This document shows, in pieces, positions 39,536-47,458 of a DNA stretch of 64,000 nt. The stretch is from Enterobacter pseudoroggenkampii (GTDB lineage: Bacteria > Pseudomonadota > Gammaproteobacteria > Enterobacterales > Enterobacteriaceae): contig NZ_JAPMLV010000001.1 in the NCBI RefSeq assembly GCF_026420145.1, forward strand, positions 1,116,001 to 1,180,000. Direction: 5' to 3'. Position 1 is the stretch's first letter, and each line of letters starts with the position of its first letter. The notes beneath the pieces were generated by a model. That model was not told the origin of the DNA, searched no databases, and saw only the letters and a list, made by a program, of their open reading frames with translations. Made by a program: the position numbers and the translations under genes.

Positions 39536-40621
39536 TTAGTCCACGTATTCCGGTTTCATATCCGCCAGGGTGATGCTGAACTGACCATGCAATTCGTCGC
39601 CCAGATGGCGTTTAGACGATGCAAGAACGCGCTCTACTTCTGCGAACCGCGCAGCTGCATCGGGCTCATCTGAAGGTGGCAAGGAATTGATGGCTGCTTC
39701 GACTTTGTTCCGGGCATCAACAAGGTAATAACGCTTCACGGCCTTGTTTTTCAGCTCAGTGAATAGGGCAGAACCCAGCGTTGCTTTCACGGTTTCAATA
39801 TCTGCTCGCAGAGCTTTAGCGCTATCCACATCCTGAGCCGCCTCGATGCGGTCACGGAAATCATCAGCAAGTGCATCGATGTTTTGAGCTGATTCCTGAG
39901 CCGTTTGAGTAGTAGTTACGTTGTCACCTGAAATGTCTGCAAGGCTAACGTGCTGCGCCGGTGCCGGGTTTACCTCTCGTTCTTCACGACGATCATCGAG
40001 TTCATCAGGGGTATAAACGCCCAGAATCACATCCGGGCAGAACAGTCTCGCCCAACGTTTGACGGCCAGGTACGCCAGCTGCTGGCGAGGGTCGTCAGCC
40101 CAAAGGGTAGAGTTTCGGGTACGGGCCTGAGCCAGCAGCAAATCGAGTTCTCTTGGCTGATCTTCGCCTTTAAGCGTTGCGCGGATAATGATGCCGATCC
40201 CGGCTTCGTCAGCCAGGGTCCAGCCCGGGACGCGGTACTCGCCTTTGTCTCCTTTACGGATATGGAATTTCCCAACGACCTTTTCCCATGGCCCGTACCA
40301 CTCATATTCAAAACGACTTGCCAGCACGCCGCTGCGCGAAATCACGGCATTAACCAGCTGCGCTTCATACCCGAGTACACCATTAATCAGGTGCGTTTTT
40401 TGGGCCACGGCAAAGGGATTCATCTGCCACTGTGCCGCTTGCATCGCTACAGCCATGCAATCGGCCTGATTGCCCTGCAGGTGCTTAGGTACAGTAGCGG
40501 TGCCCTGGGCCATAATCTGCGCGAACGTGCTGATGGCGTTCAGATACTGGGAATCGAACAAAGCCACGTTGGAGTTAATAACGGTGTTCTGGTCAGCAAC
40601 GGTAACGTTTGTGTTATGCAT
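39536..40621 (-). CDS. recT: RecT-family single-strand annealing recombinase
   Basis: 361 residues. The RecT domain spans about residues 40-220 (AVAMQAAQWQMNPFAVAQKTHLING, GYEAQLVNAVISRSG, LAYLAVKRWARLFCPDVILGVY). The C-terminal 130 residues are helical and Glu/Ala-rich, longer than in Rac RecT. It anneals complementary single strands in phage recombination with RecE. It follows recE by nine bases. Confidence 0.92.
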   Translation of the reverse strand: MHNTNVTVADQNTVINSNVALFDSQYLNAISTFAQIMAQGTATVPKHLQGNQADCMAVAMQAAQWQMNPFAVAQKTHLINGVLGYEAQLVNAVISRSGVLASRFEYEWYGPWEKVVGKFHIRKGDKGEYRVPGWTLADEAGIGIIIRATLKGEDQPRELDLLLAQARTRNSTLWADDPRQQLAYLAVKRWARLFCPDVILGVYTPDELDDRREEREVNPAPAQHVSLADISGDNVTTTQTAQESAQNIDALADDFRDRIEAAQDVDSAKALRADIETVKATLGSALFTELKNKAVKRYYLVDARNKVEAAINSLPPSDEPDAAARFAEVERVLASSKRHLGDELHGQFSITLADMKPEYVD

Positions 40622-40630
40622 ATATCCCCC

Positions 40631-43000
40631 TTAAGCCTGAGCGCGCAGCGCTTCGAGGCGGCGCAGGTCGAAGTCGTTCAGTTCATCGGTGTAATCGGTA
40701 GTGATCGGCGCTGGCCATTCGCCCGTGTCGAATCCGGTTGCGATGGCGCGCATCGTTTTGCGGTACTCGAGCATGCCCAGTTCCAGCAGTTCGGTTGACG
40801 CCTCGATGATGGCGATCCAGTGGTAGTTCTCGTCTTTGTTGACGAAAATCCAGAAGAACTGGTCCAGCGCCGCGGTCTCGCAATACATAGCCGCACTGAG
40901 GTGGTAGTCCCGGTCAATGATTTCCCGATGCAGCCTGGCGCGCATACTTTCTTGCTTCACATTCCACATGCTGATGGTTTTCAGGTCAGCGCCGATGCGC
41001 ACGCCGTCCAGTTCAATCTCGAGGTCAGGGCGTACACGCACTTCTAATCCGGTTTCGTCGTCGAAACCGAAATAGCTCACTTCAACGGCGCGGCTTGGAT
41101 GTGTCAGCAGCATGCCCGCGGTCGGGTGCGCCAGTAGTGCGGACTGAATTGCCCGCGCTGTGGCCAGTTGCTGGCGGGTAACCAGAATCTTTTCGCCAGG
41201 GTTGTCGCGCCAGGCATCCAACAGTTCGTCGGCGAATATGGCATCGGGCTTAACTAATTTAACTATCTGGATCATGTCTGCTTTGGTACCGGACACTTTC
41301 AGCGGTGTCGGTTTCTGCGCTTCTTGCGCCACCAGATCAGGATTGATGATCGCTAATTGCTCGAGTAGCGCATCACGGCTGCCGCTGGTTTTAACCGGCG
41401 ACGGCAGAGTGGCGTTGTACTCTTTGATACATGCCTTCATTGCCGTTGCCGTTTGCTTCTGGCCTTCTTCAATACGCTGGTACTCAGCAGGGAGAGCCAT
41501 ATAGCTTTGAGCCGTTTCTTCCAGGCTGGCGCCAAGCGGCACTGGAGCGGGAAGGGACGCGTTATGTTCTTCAAGCAACGCTTTAATCTCGTCAGCGTTT
41601 AGCAGCGCCGGCAGGCTGGCGTTGTACGCGTAGATGAACTCGCGCAGAGTTGCGGTGGTGGTGAAAGCTCCCTCCGGGATCTCAGGTTCTACGCTGAACT
41701 CTGCTTCGAGATTTTCAGGCTGCAGTGCTAAAGCATGCACCAGGTTTCCCATGTCGAGCACTTTGGATGCTGTTCGCGGGATGGTTTTAGCCACATGGCG
41801 CGCGTTAAAGTACATCAGGCTGACGCGGGCATCTTTCACCTGGGTTGAGCTAATGCCGTTTGCTGCGTGATAAACATCATTCGGCAGACCTTCGTAGCGG
41901 CCAGGCTCGAAGTAAGCCGGGTATTCGATTACGGGTTCTGACTGCTGCTCTTCCGGCACTATGGAATCTGTCTGCGTATTAGCTGCATCAGTGCTTTCGC
42001 CCGGTGGTATCGAACCAACATCTTCGTCTTTCTCTGGCTTAGCCGTTTCCATCTGCACATCGCTGGTGGTCTCCGCTGTGTATTTCGTTTTTTCGACTTC
42101 ATTTGAGGAGGTATTGACGGCCGGTTCGGTATTTCCATCCATCAGCCCATCGATGGAGAACACACCGCTACCGAGATTTTCAACCTGCGGTTGTGCAACT
42201 GGAGCTTCGGTCTCAACAGCCGGAGTAGACAGCGGCAGTAAATCCACAGCAGAGTTAAACTCAGCAGTCATGGTTTTATTCACAAACTCAAGATGAGCCG
42301 CTGGCGTGTGGTGGATGTTTTCCGGCGCTATGCGGATCAGATTGAAGATTGCCGCACGATTCACCGCCAGTACGCCGGGCTGATTACGCAGGATGGCGCT
42401 CCATGACTTCCATGGCTCTTCTTTCTTCCCCACGATTTCTTTGGCGCGACGTAAAACGCTTGATGGGATTTCAAAGTGATGGAAATCCATAGGCAGCAGG
42501 GCGCATGCGATCTCAAGATCGAGAGTGTCCAGAGTGTGGTGAGCGCCTTCGCCGCGATCCGTTACATAGCCGCCGTCTGCATTGGTACCTGAATCAGTAC
42601 GCTGCACGTTGCTGATGCGGCTTCCGGCTGACCAGTCGCGAACGAGAATTCCGCGGTCAATATAATCAGTAGCCGCCCAGATTCTGGTGAAACGGAGAAC
42701 CAAAGCGAGTTCGTGACGCTTAGACGGCAAAACGGACCGCTGGCGTGCGGTTTTCAAGCGGAACAATCTCGACGGTGGTTTCGACTTTAACGGTCGGTTC
42801 CGGTGCGGCAGTGTTGTCCACGGCTCCAGTTGACTCAGCACCAGCTTTTGGCAGCCAGGTGCGTCCATCGTCCTGCAGTTCGTAGCGTTTGCACCATGAG
42901 TAATCAACTGTGCTTTCTTCAGGCAGGTCGCCATAAACCGGAAAATCGGTGCGAACCGGCTTGCTATAATCCTTGCCCCGGCCGGTTTCAATGCCAGCAT
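40631..43000 (-). CDS. recE: RecE-like exodeoxyribonuclease VIII, C-terminal nuclease frame
   Basis: The open frame is 789 residues, but the codons upstream of about 42739 look unlike any protein, because the true upstream sequence is in another frame (next entry). Family similarity begins at about TDYIDRGILVRDW and GGYVTDRGEGAH, as in Rac RecE. An acidic, low-complexity linker follows, then the C-terminal nuclease with YHAANGISSTQVKDA, MGNLVHALAL, RVRPDLEIELDGVRIGADLKTI (Asp and DxK of the PD-(D/E)xK site) and SAAMYCETA. A 5'-3' double-strand exonuclease is expected from this domain alone in E. coli RecE. Whether it is expressed without its N-terminus is unclear: no in-frame start has a good ribosome-binding site. 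Confidence 0.8.
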   Translation of the reverse strand: MLALKPAGARIIASRFAPIFRFMATCLKKAQLITHGANATNCRTMDAPGCQKLVLSQLEPWTTLPHRNRPLKSKPPSRLFRLKTARQRSVLPSKRHELALVLRFTRIWAATDYIDRGILVRDWSAGSRISNVQRTDSGTNADGGYVTDRGEGAHHTLDTLDLEIACALLPMDFHHFEIPSSVLRRAKEIVGKKEEPWKSWSAILRNQPGVLAVNRAAIFNLIRIAPENIHHTPAAHLEFVNKTMTAEFNSAVDLLPLSTPAVETEAPVAQPQVENLGSGVFSIDGLMDGNTEPAVNTSSNEVEKTKYTAETTSDVQMETAKPEKDEDVGSIPPGESTDAANTQTDSIVPEEQQSEPVIEYPAYFEPGRYEGLPNDVYHAANGISSTQVKDARVSLMYFNARHVAKTIPRTASKVLDMGNLVHALALQPENLEAEFSVEPEIPEGAFTTTATLREFIYAYNASLPALLNADEIKALLEEHNASLPAPVPLGASLEETAQSYMALPAEYQRIEEGQKQTATAMKACIKEYNATLPSPVKTSGSRDALLEQLAIINPDLVAQEAQKPTPLKVSGTKADMIQIVKLVKPDAIFADELLDAWRDNPGEKILVTRQQLATARAIQSALLAHPTAGMLLTHPSRAVEVSYFGFDDETGLEVRVRPDLEIELDGVRIGADLKTISMWNVKQESMRARLHREIIDRDYHLSAAMYCETAALDQFFWIFVNKDENYHWIAIIEASTELLELGMLEYRKTMRAIATGFDTGEWPAPITTDYTDELNDFDLRRLEALRAQA

Positions 43001-43118
43001 CTTCCAGCTCTACATCCAGCTGCAAATTGGCTCGTGCTTCTGATTTAGCCGTGAACCAGATAACGGCATCTTCTTTGCCGGATTTCTGCGTTGCCTTGAT
43101 TAAATGAAAGAATTCCAT
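42720..43118 (-). CDS. RecE-like N-terminal fragment, ends at premature stop
   Basis: 132 residues with a good start (AAGGAC six bases before the ATG). MEFFHLIKATQKSG, then DFPVYGDLPEESTVDYSWCKRYEL and DDGRTW align with the N-terminus of Rac RecE. It stops at TAA 42722-42720, while the rest of RecE continues in the +1 frame across the stop. About 24 residues separate the two homologous parts, versus about 95 in Rac RecE, which suggests a deletion with frameshift rather than a single-base error. Confidence 0.75.
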   Translation of the reverse strand: MEFFHLIKATQKSGKEDAVIWFTAKSEARANLQLDVELEDAGIETGRGKDYSKPVRTDFPVYGDLPEESTVDYSWCKRYELQDDGRTWLPKAGAESTGAVDNTAAPEPTVKVETTVEIVPLENRTPAVRFAV

Positions 43119-43294
43119 ATCGGGTCCTTAATTTTGATTGTAAGATACCCGCAGCTAGTGATTGCCGCTTTGGGTAGTGGTCATTGGTCAAAACTCGATT
43201 CCGGAAAGCTTTGGTCGGCTGACCGGGTACTTAACCCGCCTTGCGCGGGTTTTGTGCTTTTAAGGGCTGGTAACAGCCATTGGTCATAACTCGA

Positions 43295-43477
43295 TTAAAA
43301 TTTGAAAGCAGGCTGGTGGTCGTCAGCCGGTCTATATGGGTAACACTCTCCTTTAACGTGCTGCTCTTTGGCAGCTGCATCACAACCAGATTCGGTCTGA
43401 TATACACCGAGCATGATGTCTGAGCACTCCCCGGTGAGGGCGCAGACGGTAACGATCAGGGCAAAGAACGAGCTCAT
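43295..43477 (-). CDS. DUF1482-like small phage protein
   Basis: 60 residues from the ATG at 43477: MSSFFALIVTVCALTGECSD, then QHVKGECYPY. A hydrophobic N-terminus followed by conserved Cys matches DUF1482 proteins of Rac-like prophages. Its ATG overlaps the stop of the upstream 40-residue gene (ATGA), so translation is coupled. A longer frame upstream to 43945 exists but overlaps other genes. Function unknown. Confidence 0.75.
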   Translation of the reverse strand: MSSFFALIVTVCALTGECSDIMLGVYQTESGCDAAAKEQHVKGECYPYRPADDHQPAFKF

Positions 43478-43596
43478 GCTTTTAGCTCTGGATTGCCTTT
43501 TTGCGCCAGTAAGTAGCAAAGCTTGCGAATCCATACTTCCGCCGCACTGAGGCGGATAGCTTGTTGTCTTGAAGGTGTTCGTGCAAAGTCGATCAT
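43474..43596 (-). CDS. Conserved 40-residue phage protein
   Basis: Begins MIDFARTPSRQQAIRLSAAE and ends with QKGNPELKA. AAGGAAAG lies six bases upstream of the ATG at 43596, and the TGA overlaps the next start. I recognise this kind of sequence from lambdoid prophages of enterobacteria, but no function is known. Leftward early operon. Confidence 0.75.
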   Translation of the reverse strand: MIDFARTPSRQQAIRLSAAEVWIRKLCYLLAQKGNPELKA

Positions 43597-43686
43597 TTAT
43601 CTTTCCTTTTAATTCTGACTGTCGTATCGCGGTCCTAACTTCAGTGCTATTGTGGTTATTCCCGCACTCTAATGAGGGAATTAACT

Positions 43687-43878
43687 GTGGAAAAAGAAGA
43701 GAAAGTCTTGTATTTAACTCGCTTAGCGGTTGATACATATAACTCTTACCGTTCTGCTCAAATCTCTTCTGGCCGGAATCTTTCTGACCCCCACGATCCG
43801 GTGGAAGAGATAGAAAAAATCTATGCAAAATTCGAAGTCTTTCTTGACCAGAAACTCTCAGAAGACGAATGGAAATAG
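43687..43878 (+). CDS. Small hypothetical phage protein
   Basis: 63 residues from a GTG at 43687, seven bases after AGGGA. An in-frame ATG at 43672 would give 68 residues. The product is charged and helical (EKEEKVLYLTRLAVDTYNSY; DPVEEIEKIYAKFEVFLDQKL). It is opposite to the surrounding leftward genes, like an isolated early gene. Family not recognised. Confidence 0.6.
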   Translation: MEKEEKVLYLTRLAVDTYNSYRSAQISSGRNLSDPHDPVEEIEKIYAKFEVFLDQKLSEDEWK

Positions 43879-44127
43879 GGTTATATGCTTCCCCAGCTAG
43901 ACCTATTTCTCCAGAGTGAGCTGTTGCAATGTGCATAAAGCTCACTCTTTCTTATGACCGTGTCATCCACAATTTTTCCCCCTATATGCGCCTGTAACGC
44001 CGGCCAGCGGAACGTTTAAACCTGATGCGCGTTAATCTCTCCACCTCATCCGACTATTCGTATGCCGTCGGCGGCTACTTCGTGGGCGTCCTGCCTTGGT
44101 AGTTCGTAGTGCGTCTTAGTGAGTTAG

Positions 44128-44191
44128 ATTAAACACAAAGTTTAAGTCGTAGTCAACAAAATGAGTAATTTTAGATAAACAAAATGTTTAT
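44128..44191 (-). promoter_or_regulatory. Phage PL promoter with two repressor operators
   Basis: On the minus strand TTGACT (44156-44151), a 17-bp spacer and TTTAAT (44133-44128) form a strong promoter directed at the recE-recT-xis-int operon. Operators fitting TAAAC-N5-GTTTA lie at 44129-44145, overlapping the -10, and at 44175-44191. The remainder of the 43879-44380 gap shows no convincing gene. Confidence 0.8.
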
Positions 44192-44380
44192 GTGGTGCTT
44201 ATGGAGAGTGAAATTTTGTCCTTTGGAGGAAAAAAATTCGACGAAATGGTGCGTGCCGGAAGTCCGCGGAATGGTCGCTTAGTACAAAAGATGTGCTAGT
44301 TATTAGAGGGGCATAAAAAAAGGCCACTTCATGGCCATTTCTTATGGTGGATCTTTACGATTCATTGCTGAAAGGATTAC

Positions 44381-44773
44381 TCAATCATCCTGCGAACGAA
44401 TCCGGCCTTTCATATACTTATCATATAGTTCGTCCAGCTCTTTCAGGCGAAGTGCGAAGATGCGAAGCATGTTCTGTTGCTCTTCTTCGGGAAGCTGACG
44501 GTAAAGTTCCAACAGCCGTTGTTCGTCCGGCTTCAGTCCATCTTTTTTGCCAACATCTTGGCCAAGCAGCCACTCAAGGCTCACCCCAAGCGCATCCGCC
44601 AGCTTAATCGCTGAACTTTTACCAATCGTCCCACGAACAAACCAGTTATTGACCGACTGAGCACTGACGCCGCATATACGGGCCATGTCTGATTTGGTCA
44701 ACTTCTTGAGCTCAAGAACCTCGTTAAGCCGCTGAACTTGGGGGTGGTTAATCTGATGAGTTTTTTCTTTCAT
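44381..44773 (-). CDS. CI-like prophage repressor (XRE family, no peptidase domain)
   Basis: 130 residues. The helix-turn-helix is KSDMARICGVSAQSVNNWFVRG (about residues 27-48), followed by IKLADALGVSLEWLLG. The C-terminal half is helical (RLLELYRQLPEEEQQNMLRIFALRLKEL). It lacks the LexA-like Ala-Gly cleavage and Ser-Lys sites of lambda CI, so RecA-driven self-cleavage is not expected. It is divergent from the Cro-like gene and should bind the TAAAC-N5-GTTTA palindromes. Confidence 0.88.
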   Translation of the reverse strand: MKEKTHQINHPQVQRLNEVLELKKLTKSDMARICGVSAQSVNNWFVRGTIGKSSAIKLADALGVSLEWLLGQDVGKKDGLKPDEQRLLELYRQLPEEEQQNMLRIFALRLKELDELYDKYMKGRIRSQDD

Positions 44774-44779
44774 GGACGA

Positions 44780-44847
44780 ATTCTAAACCAAATGTTTATT
44801 AGCTCAATATTCAAAATGTTGACACAAACATAAACAATATGTTTAAT
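44780..44847. promoter_or_regulatory. Phage PR/PRM region with two operators
   Basis: Rightward PR: TTGACA (44819-44824), 17-bp spacer, TTTAAT (44842-44847), leading to the Cro-like gene. An operator TAAACAATATGTTTA (44831-44845) overlaps its -10. A second operator, TAAACCAAATGTTTA (44784-44798), lies beside TAGAAT (44785-44780 on the minus strand), a likely PRM -10 for the repressor. The architecture is the same as at PL. Confidence 0.85.
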
Positions 44848-44872
44848 TGCGTTGTTGTTACAGGAGCTATTT

Positions 44873-45100
44873 ATGAAAGCAATTGATAAAGCAATTACCA
44901 AAGCAGGAAATGCTACGCGCTTAGCCCAACTGCTAACCGTAAGCGCCATGACTGTTAGTCATTGGCGAAATCGATATCAGGGTGTCGTACCGGCAGATCG
45001 AGTTTTGCAAATTTATGGGGTTACCGGCGTAACTCCGCACGAGCTGCGCCCAGATCTCTACCCAAACCCAACAGACGGTTTACCTAAACAGGATCCTTAA
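44873..45100 (+). CDS. YdaS-like Cro repressor
   Basis: 75 residues from the ATG at 44873 (CAGGAG seven bases upstream). The short helix-turn-helix protein reads ITKAGNATRLAQLLTVSAMTVSHWRNR, then VPADRVLQIYGVTGVTPHELRPDLYP. The final HELRPDLYP-type motif is characteristic of the YdaS/Cro family. It is the first gene from PR and should repress PL, PR and PRM during lytic growth. Confidence 0.88.
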   Translation: MKAIDKAITKAGNATRLAQLLTVSAMTVSHWRNRYQGVVPADRVLQIYGVTGVTPHELRPDLYPNPTDGLPKQDP

Positions 45101-45102
45101 CT

Positions 45103-45654
45103 ATGCAAACTGTTTCATTTCAACAGAGTAGCAGAGCTTCCTCTAATCCAATGATATTCCCGTGTCATCAAAGCGAATCGGCAGAGCAGGATCTTGATCA
45201 TCGAGATATTTGTTCTGCAGTCAGGGCGTGGGCAGCGGCAGAAGGGCGCGTAGTTGTTGCGCTTCAAATCCAAGAAGCGGCGGAAGAACTTCAACTTGAT
45301 GGCGTAGATTTTTCTGGCCAGGCCGATGTCTGGAACGTGAAGCTGTTCCGCTGGCTCGACAACAAAGAAGACTCCGCATCGTACCGAAAGAACGTTGAAC
45401 TGCTGGTGCCAGCGATCATGTCCGTATTACCGCTTCGATACCGCGACCGTGTCGTAAAGAACGACTCCTTTGCACATCGCATGGCCAGATTAGAAAAAGA
45501 GGTAAGTGAGGCGAAGCAAGCTTTGATGCTCGATGCACCGAAGAGGGAAAAGCTTAAGGAGTTAGGCGAGGGGATTTTCGAAATGTTCAGAGTCGATCCG
45601 GATCTTACAGCGCCGCTGCTGGCGATGGTCACAACCATGCTGGGGGCGATATGA
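45103..45654 (+). CDS. YdaT-like regulator/toxin
   Basis: 183 residues. The central region DICSAVRAWAAAEGRVVVALQIQ through VWNVKLFRWLDN and ELLVPAIMSVLPLRYRDRVV resembles YdaT of the Rac prophage, which occupies the CII position. A C-terminal coiled segment (RMARLEKEVSEAKQALML) follows. It lies two bases after the YdaS-like gene. In Rac, YdaS-YdaT have been described as a toxin pair or as Cro/CII-like regulators; I infer a CII-like role. Confidence 0.75.
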   Translation: MQTVSFQQSSRASSNPMIFPCHQSESAEQDLDHRDICSAVRAWAAAEGRVVVALQIQEAAEELQLDGVDFSGQADVWNVKLFRWLDNKEDSASYRKNVELLVPAIMSVLPLRYRDRVVKNDSFAHRMARLEKEVSEAKQALMLDAPKREKLKELGEGIFEMFRVDPDLTAPLLAMVTTMLGAI

Positions 45655-45755
45655 AGACTTCAGAAAAGGCGAAAGCCGGTCTGCGCGAACAGAACCGACT
45701 TTCAGGTGCAAAAACGGAGTGTAATTGCGGAGCTAAGTATGTCAAACACAGCTGA
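45651..45755 (+). CDS. Small coupled ORF between ydaT and O
   Basis: 34 residues: MKTSEKAKAGLREQNRLSG, then CNCGAKYVKHS. It starts at the ATGA overlap with ydaT and ends inside the O gene start, so it is placed as a coupled gene. It has a CxC pair. Family not recognised; it may be a real small protein or a coupling leader. Confidence 0.45.
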   Translation: MKTSEKAKAGLREQNRLSGAKTECNCGAKYVKHS

Positions 45756-46656
45756 AATTATCAATTTCCCTCACAGAACCGAACAACCGGGAGGTCGTAT
45801 GGCCGACCTGTCGAACGGGTATACCAAGGTTGCTAACGAGATCCAACAGCTCAAGCCTCGTCTGAGAATGTCAGGCCGGGAGTGGCAGTGTTTTGAGGCG
45901 GTGATCTGGCTTACCTACGGCTGGAACAAGAAACAAGACCGCGTTACGAACACGGTGATCGCTGAGCTTACAGGGCTGAGTGATTCGCATGTCTCTGATG
46001 CGCTCAAATCGCTCGCAGAACGCAAAATTATCTTCAGTCAGAAGCAGGGCGTGATGAAAATCGTCGGTGTAAATACTGACCTTTCTGCCTGGATTTTAGA
46101 CAAACCGAAAACGGGAAAAACCTTCCCGAAATCGGGAAAAGTGTTACCGAAAACGGGAAAAACCTTCCCGGAAACGGTAGACACCCAAGACTATAACAAG
46201 AACAATATTAAAATATCCTCGTCTCGGAATTCTGACGAATCCCGAAACCAGAAAACTCAAAAATTTCTCTCACGTTATCCAGAAGCTGCCGCCGGGATAT
46301 ACACCCCGGCAGGTAAATCATGGGGATCCGCTGACGACCTCAAGGCCGCGCGCTGGATTTACGACAGGCTTCTCACCGTCAACGCATCGCTATCTGAACC
46401 CAACTGGGCTGAATGGGCAAACACCATCAGGCTGATGCGTGTCCAGGACAAGCGTACTCACTACGAAATCTGTGACCTGTTCCAGTGGGCCAACCGGGAC
46501 GAATTCTGGAAAGACAACATCCTGAGCCCTTCAAGTCTGCGCAAGCAGTGGGATCTGCTCACCACGAAGCGGCTGCGTGTAACCGGAACGGCAAAGCCAT
46601 ACCGGGGCGGCATTGACCTGCATAACACCGACTGGATTGATGGGGTGCTGGAATGA
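45739..46656 (+). CDS. Phage replication protein O
   Basis: 305 residues from the ATG at 45739 (GGAG six bases upstream). The N-terminal Rep_O winged helix is MSGREWQCFEAVIWLTYGWNKK through LTGLSDSHVSDALKSLAERKI. The middle section is a repetitive linker KPKTGKTFPKSGKVLPKTGK encoded by the iteron DNA. The C-terminal part should contact protein P. It binds the phage origin to begin replication. It overlaps P (ATGA). Confidence 0.9.
   Translation: MSNTAEIINFPHRTEQPGGRMADLSNGYTKVANEIQQLKPRLRMSGREWQCFEAVIWLTYGWNKKQDRVTNTVIAELTGLSDSHVSDALKSLAERKIIFSQKQGVMKIVGVNTDLSAWILDKPKTGKTFPKSGKVLPKTGKTFPETVDTQDYNKNNIKISSSRNSDESRNQKTQKFLSRYPEAAAGIYTPAGKSWGSADDLKAARWIYDRLLTVNASLSEPNWAEWANTIRLMRVQDKRTHYEICDLFQWANRDEFWKDNILSPSSLRKQWDLLTTKRLRVTGTAKPYRGGIDLHNTDWIDGVLE
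46104..46220 (+). other. Iteron-like phage replication origin inside O
   Basis: An exact 25-base direct repeat (46104-46128 and 46146-46170, beginning ACCGAAAACGGGAAAAACCT) is spaced 42 bases apart. A related partial copy lies between, and another partial copy (GGAAACGG) follows. An AT-rich stretch runs from about 46189 to 46215. This is the same plan as lambda ori, with iterons within O followed by an AT-rich unwinding region. Confidence 0.75.
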
Positions 46657-47339
46657 AAAACCTAGCCGAGAGCATTCGCAATTTTGACCGGGAACAGGCT
46701 CGCCGCGTGGCGCACAACATGCCAGAGCAGTACACCGAGCGCGAACAAACGCAGCAGGTGGCGCAGATTATCAACGGGCTGTTCGTACAGCTGGCGGCCG
46801 CGTTCCCGGCAAGCCTGGTTAATCGCAGCCAGGAAGACGTGAACGAGATCCGCCGTCAGTGGGTGCTGGCCTTCAAAGAAAACGGGATCACCACAATGGA
46901 GCAGGTTGAAGCGGGCATGCGCATGGTGCGTCGTCAGGAGCGTCCATTCCTGCCTTCGCCAGGCCAGTTCATCAAGTGGTGCAGGGAAGGGCGCAGCGTG
47001 CTGGGGATCACCACCGCTGACGTAATGGCTGAATATTGGAAGTGGCGCAAGCTGGTATTCCGGTACCCGAGCAGCGAGCAGTATCCGTGGCCTAAGCCGG
47101 TTTATTATCACATCTGTCTGGAGCTGCGTCGCCGCGGAACCGATGGCCAGCTGTGTCACAAAGAACTCGAGCGCGAGGCCGGTGATCTTCTGGGTATGTG
47201 GGAAAAGCGGGTGCTAGCCGGGAAACCAATCCCGCCTGTTCGTCGTGCGTTGGCAGCACCAGTGGCTCTGAGGGGGCCAACGCCAGCTGAACTTCTGAAG
47301 GCTAAATACGCGCGCCTAAAAAATGAAGGGAGAGTTTAA
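46653..47339 (+). CDS. Phage replication protein P (DnaB loader)
   Basis: 228 residues: NRSQEDVNEIRRQWVLAFKENG, RPFLPSPGQFIKWCREG and PVYYHICLELRRRG are typical of lambda P-like proteins. It recruits host DnaB to O at the origin. Start overlaps the O stop. Confidence 0.9.
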   Translation: MKNLAESIRNFDREQARRVAHNMPEQYTEREQTQQVAQIINGLFVQLAAAFPASLVNRSQEDVNEIRRQWVLAFKENGITTMEQVEAGMRMVRRQERPFLPSPGQFIKWCREGRSVLGITTADVMAEYWKWRKLVFRYPSSEQYPWPKPVYYHICLELRRRGTDGQLCHKELEREAGDLLGMWEKRVLAGKPIPPVRRALAAPVALRGPTPAELLKAKYARLKNEGRV

Positions 47340-47458
47340 CTGTGCGAGCAAAGATTCTTCAGATTCGTACCATACAGCGAATGAGTAGAAGGCTTTGTTT
47401 CCACAACGTGTTATAAACAAGTTACAAGTCGCCTCCTCTGGCGACAAAGAGGCATGGC

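Noticed and set aside
42740..43000. First 86 codons of the long recE frame as genuine N-terminus
   Set aside because: The same bases in another frame encode a clear RecE N-terminal segment with a good ribosome-binding site; the long frame there has no family resemblance.
43295..43945. 216-residue minus-strand frame running through the small phage genes
   Set aside because: Only its last 60 codons resemble a known family (DUF1482). The upstream part overlaps the 40-residue gene in another frame and lies antisense to the 43687-43878 gene, with protein-like composition lacking.
47342..47416. 24-codon ORF just after P starting at GTG
   Set aside because: No ribosome-binding site, no conserved features; probably untranslated spacer.
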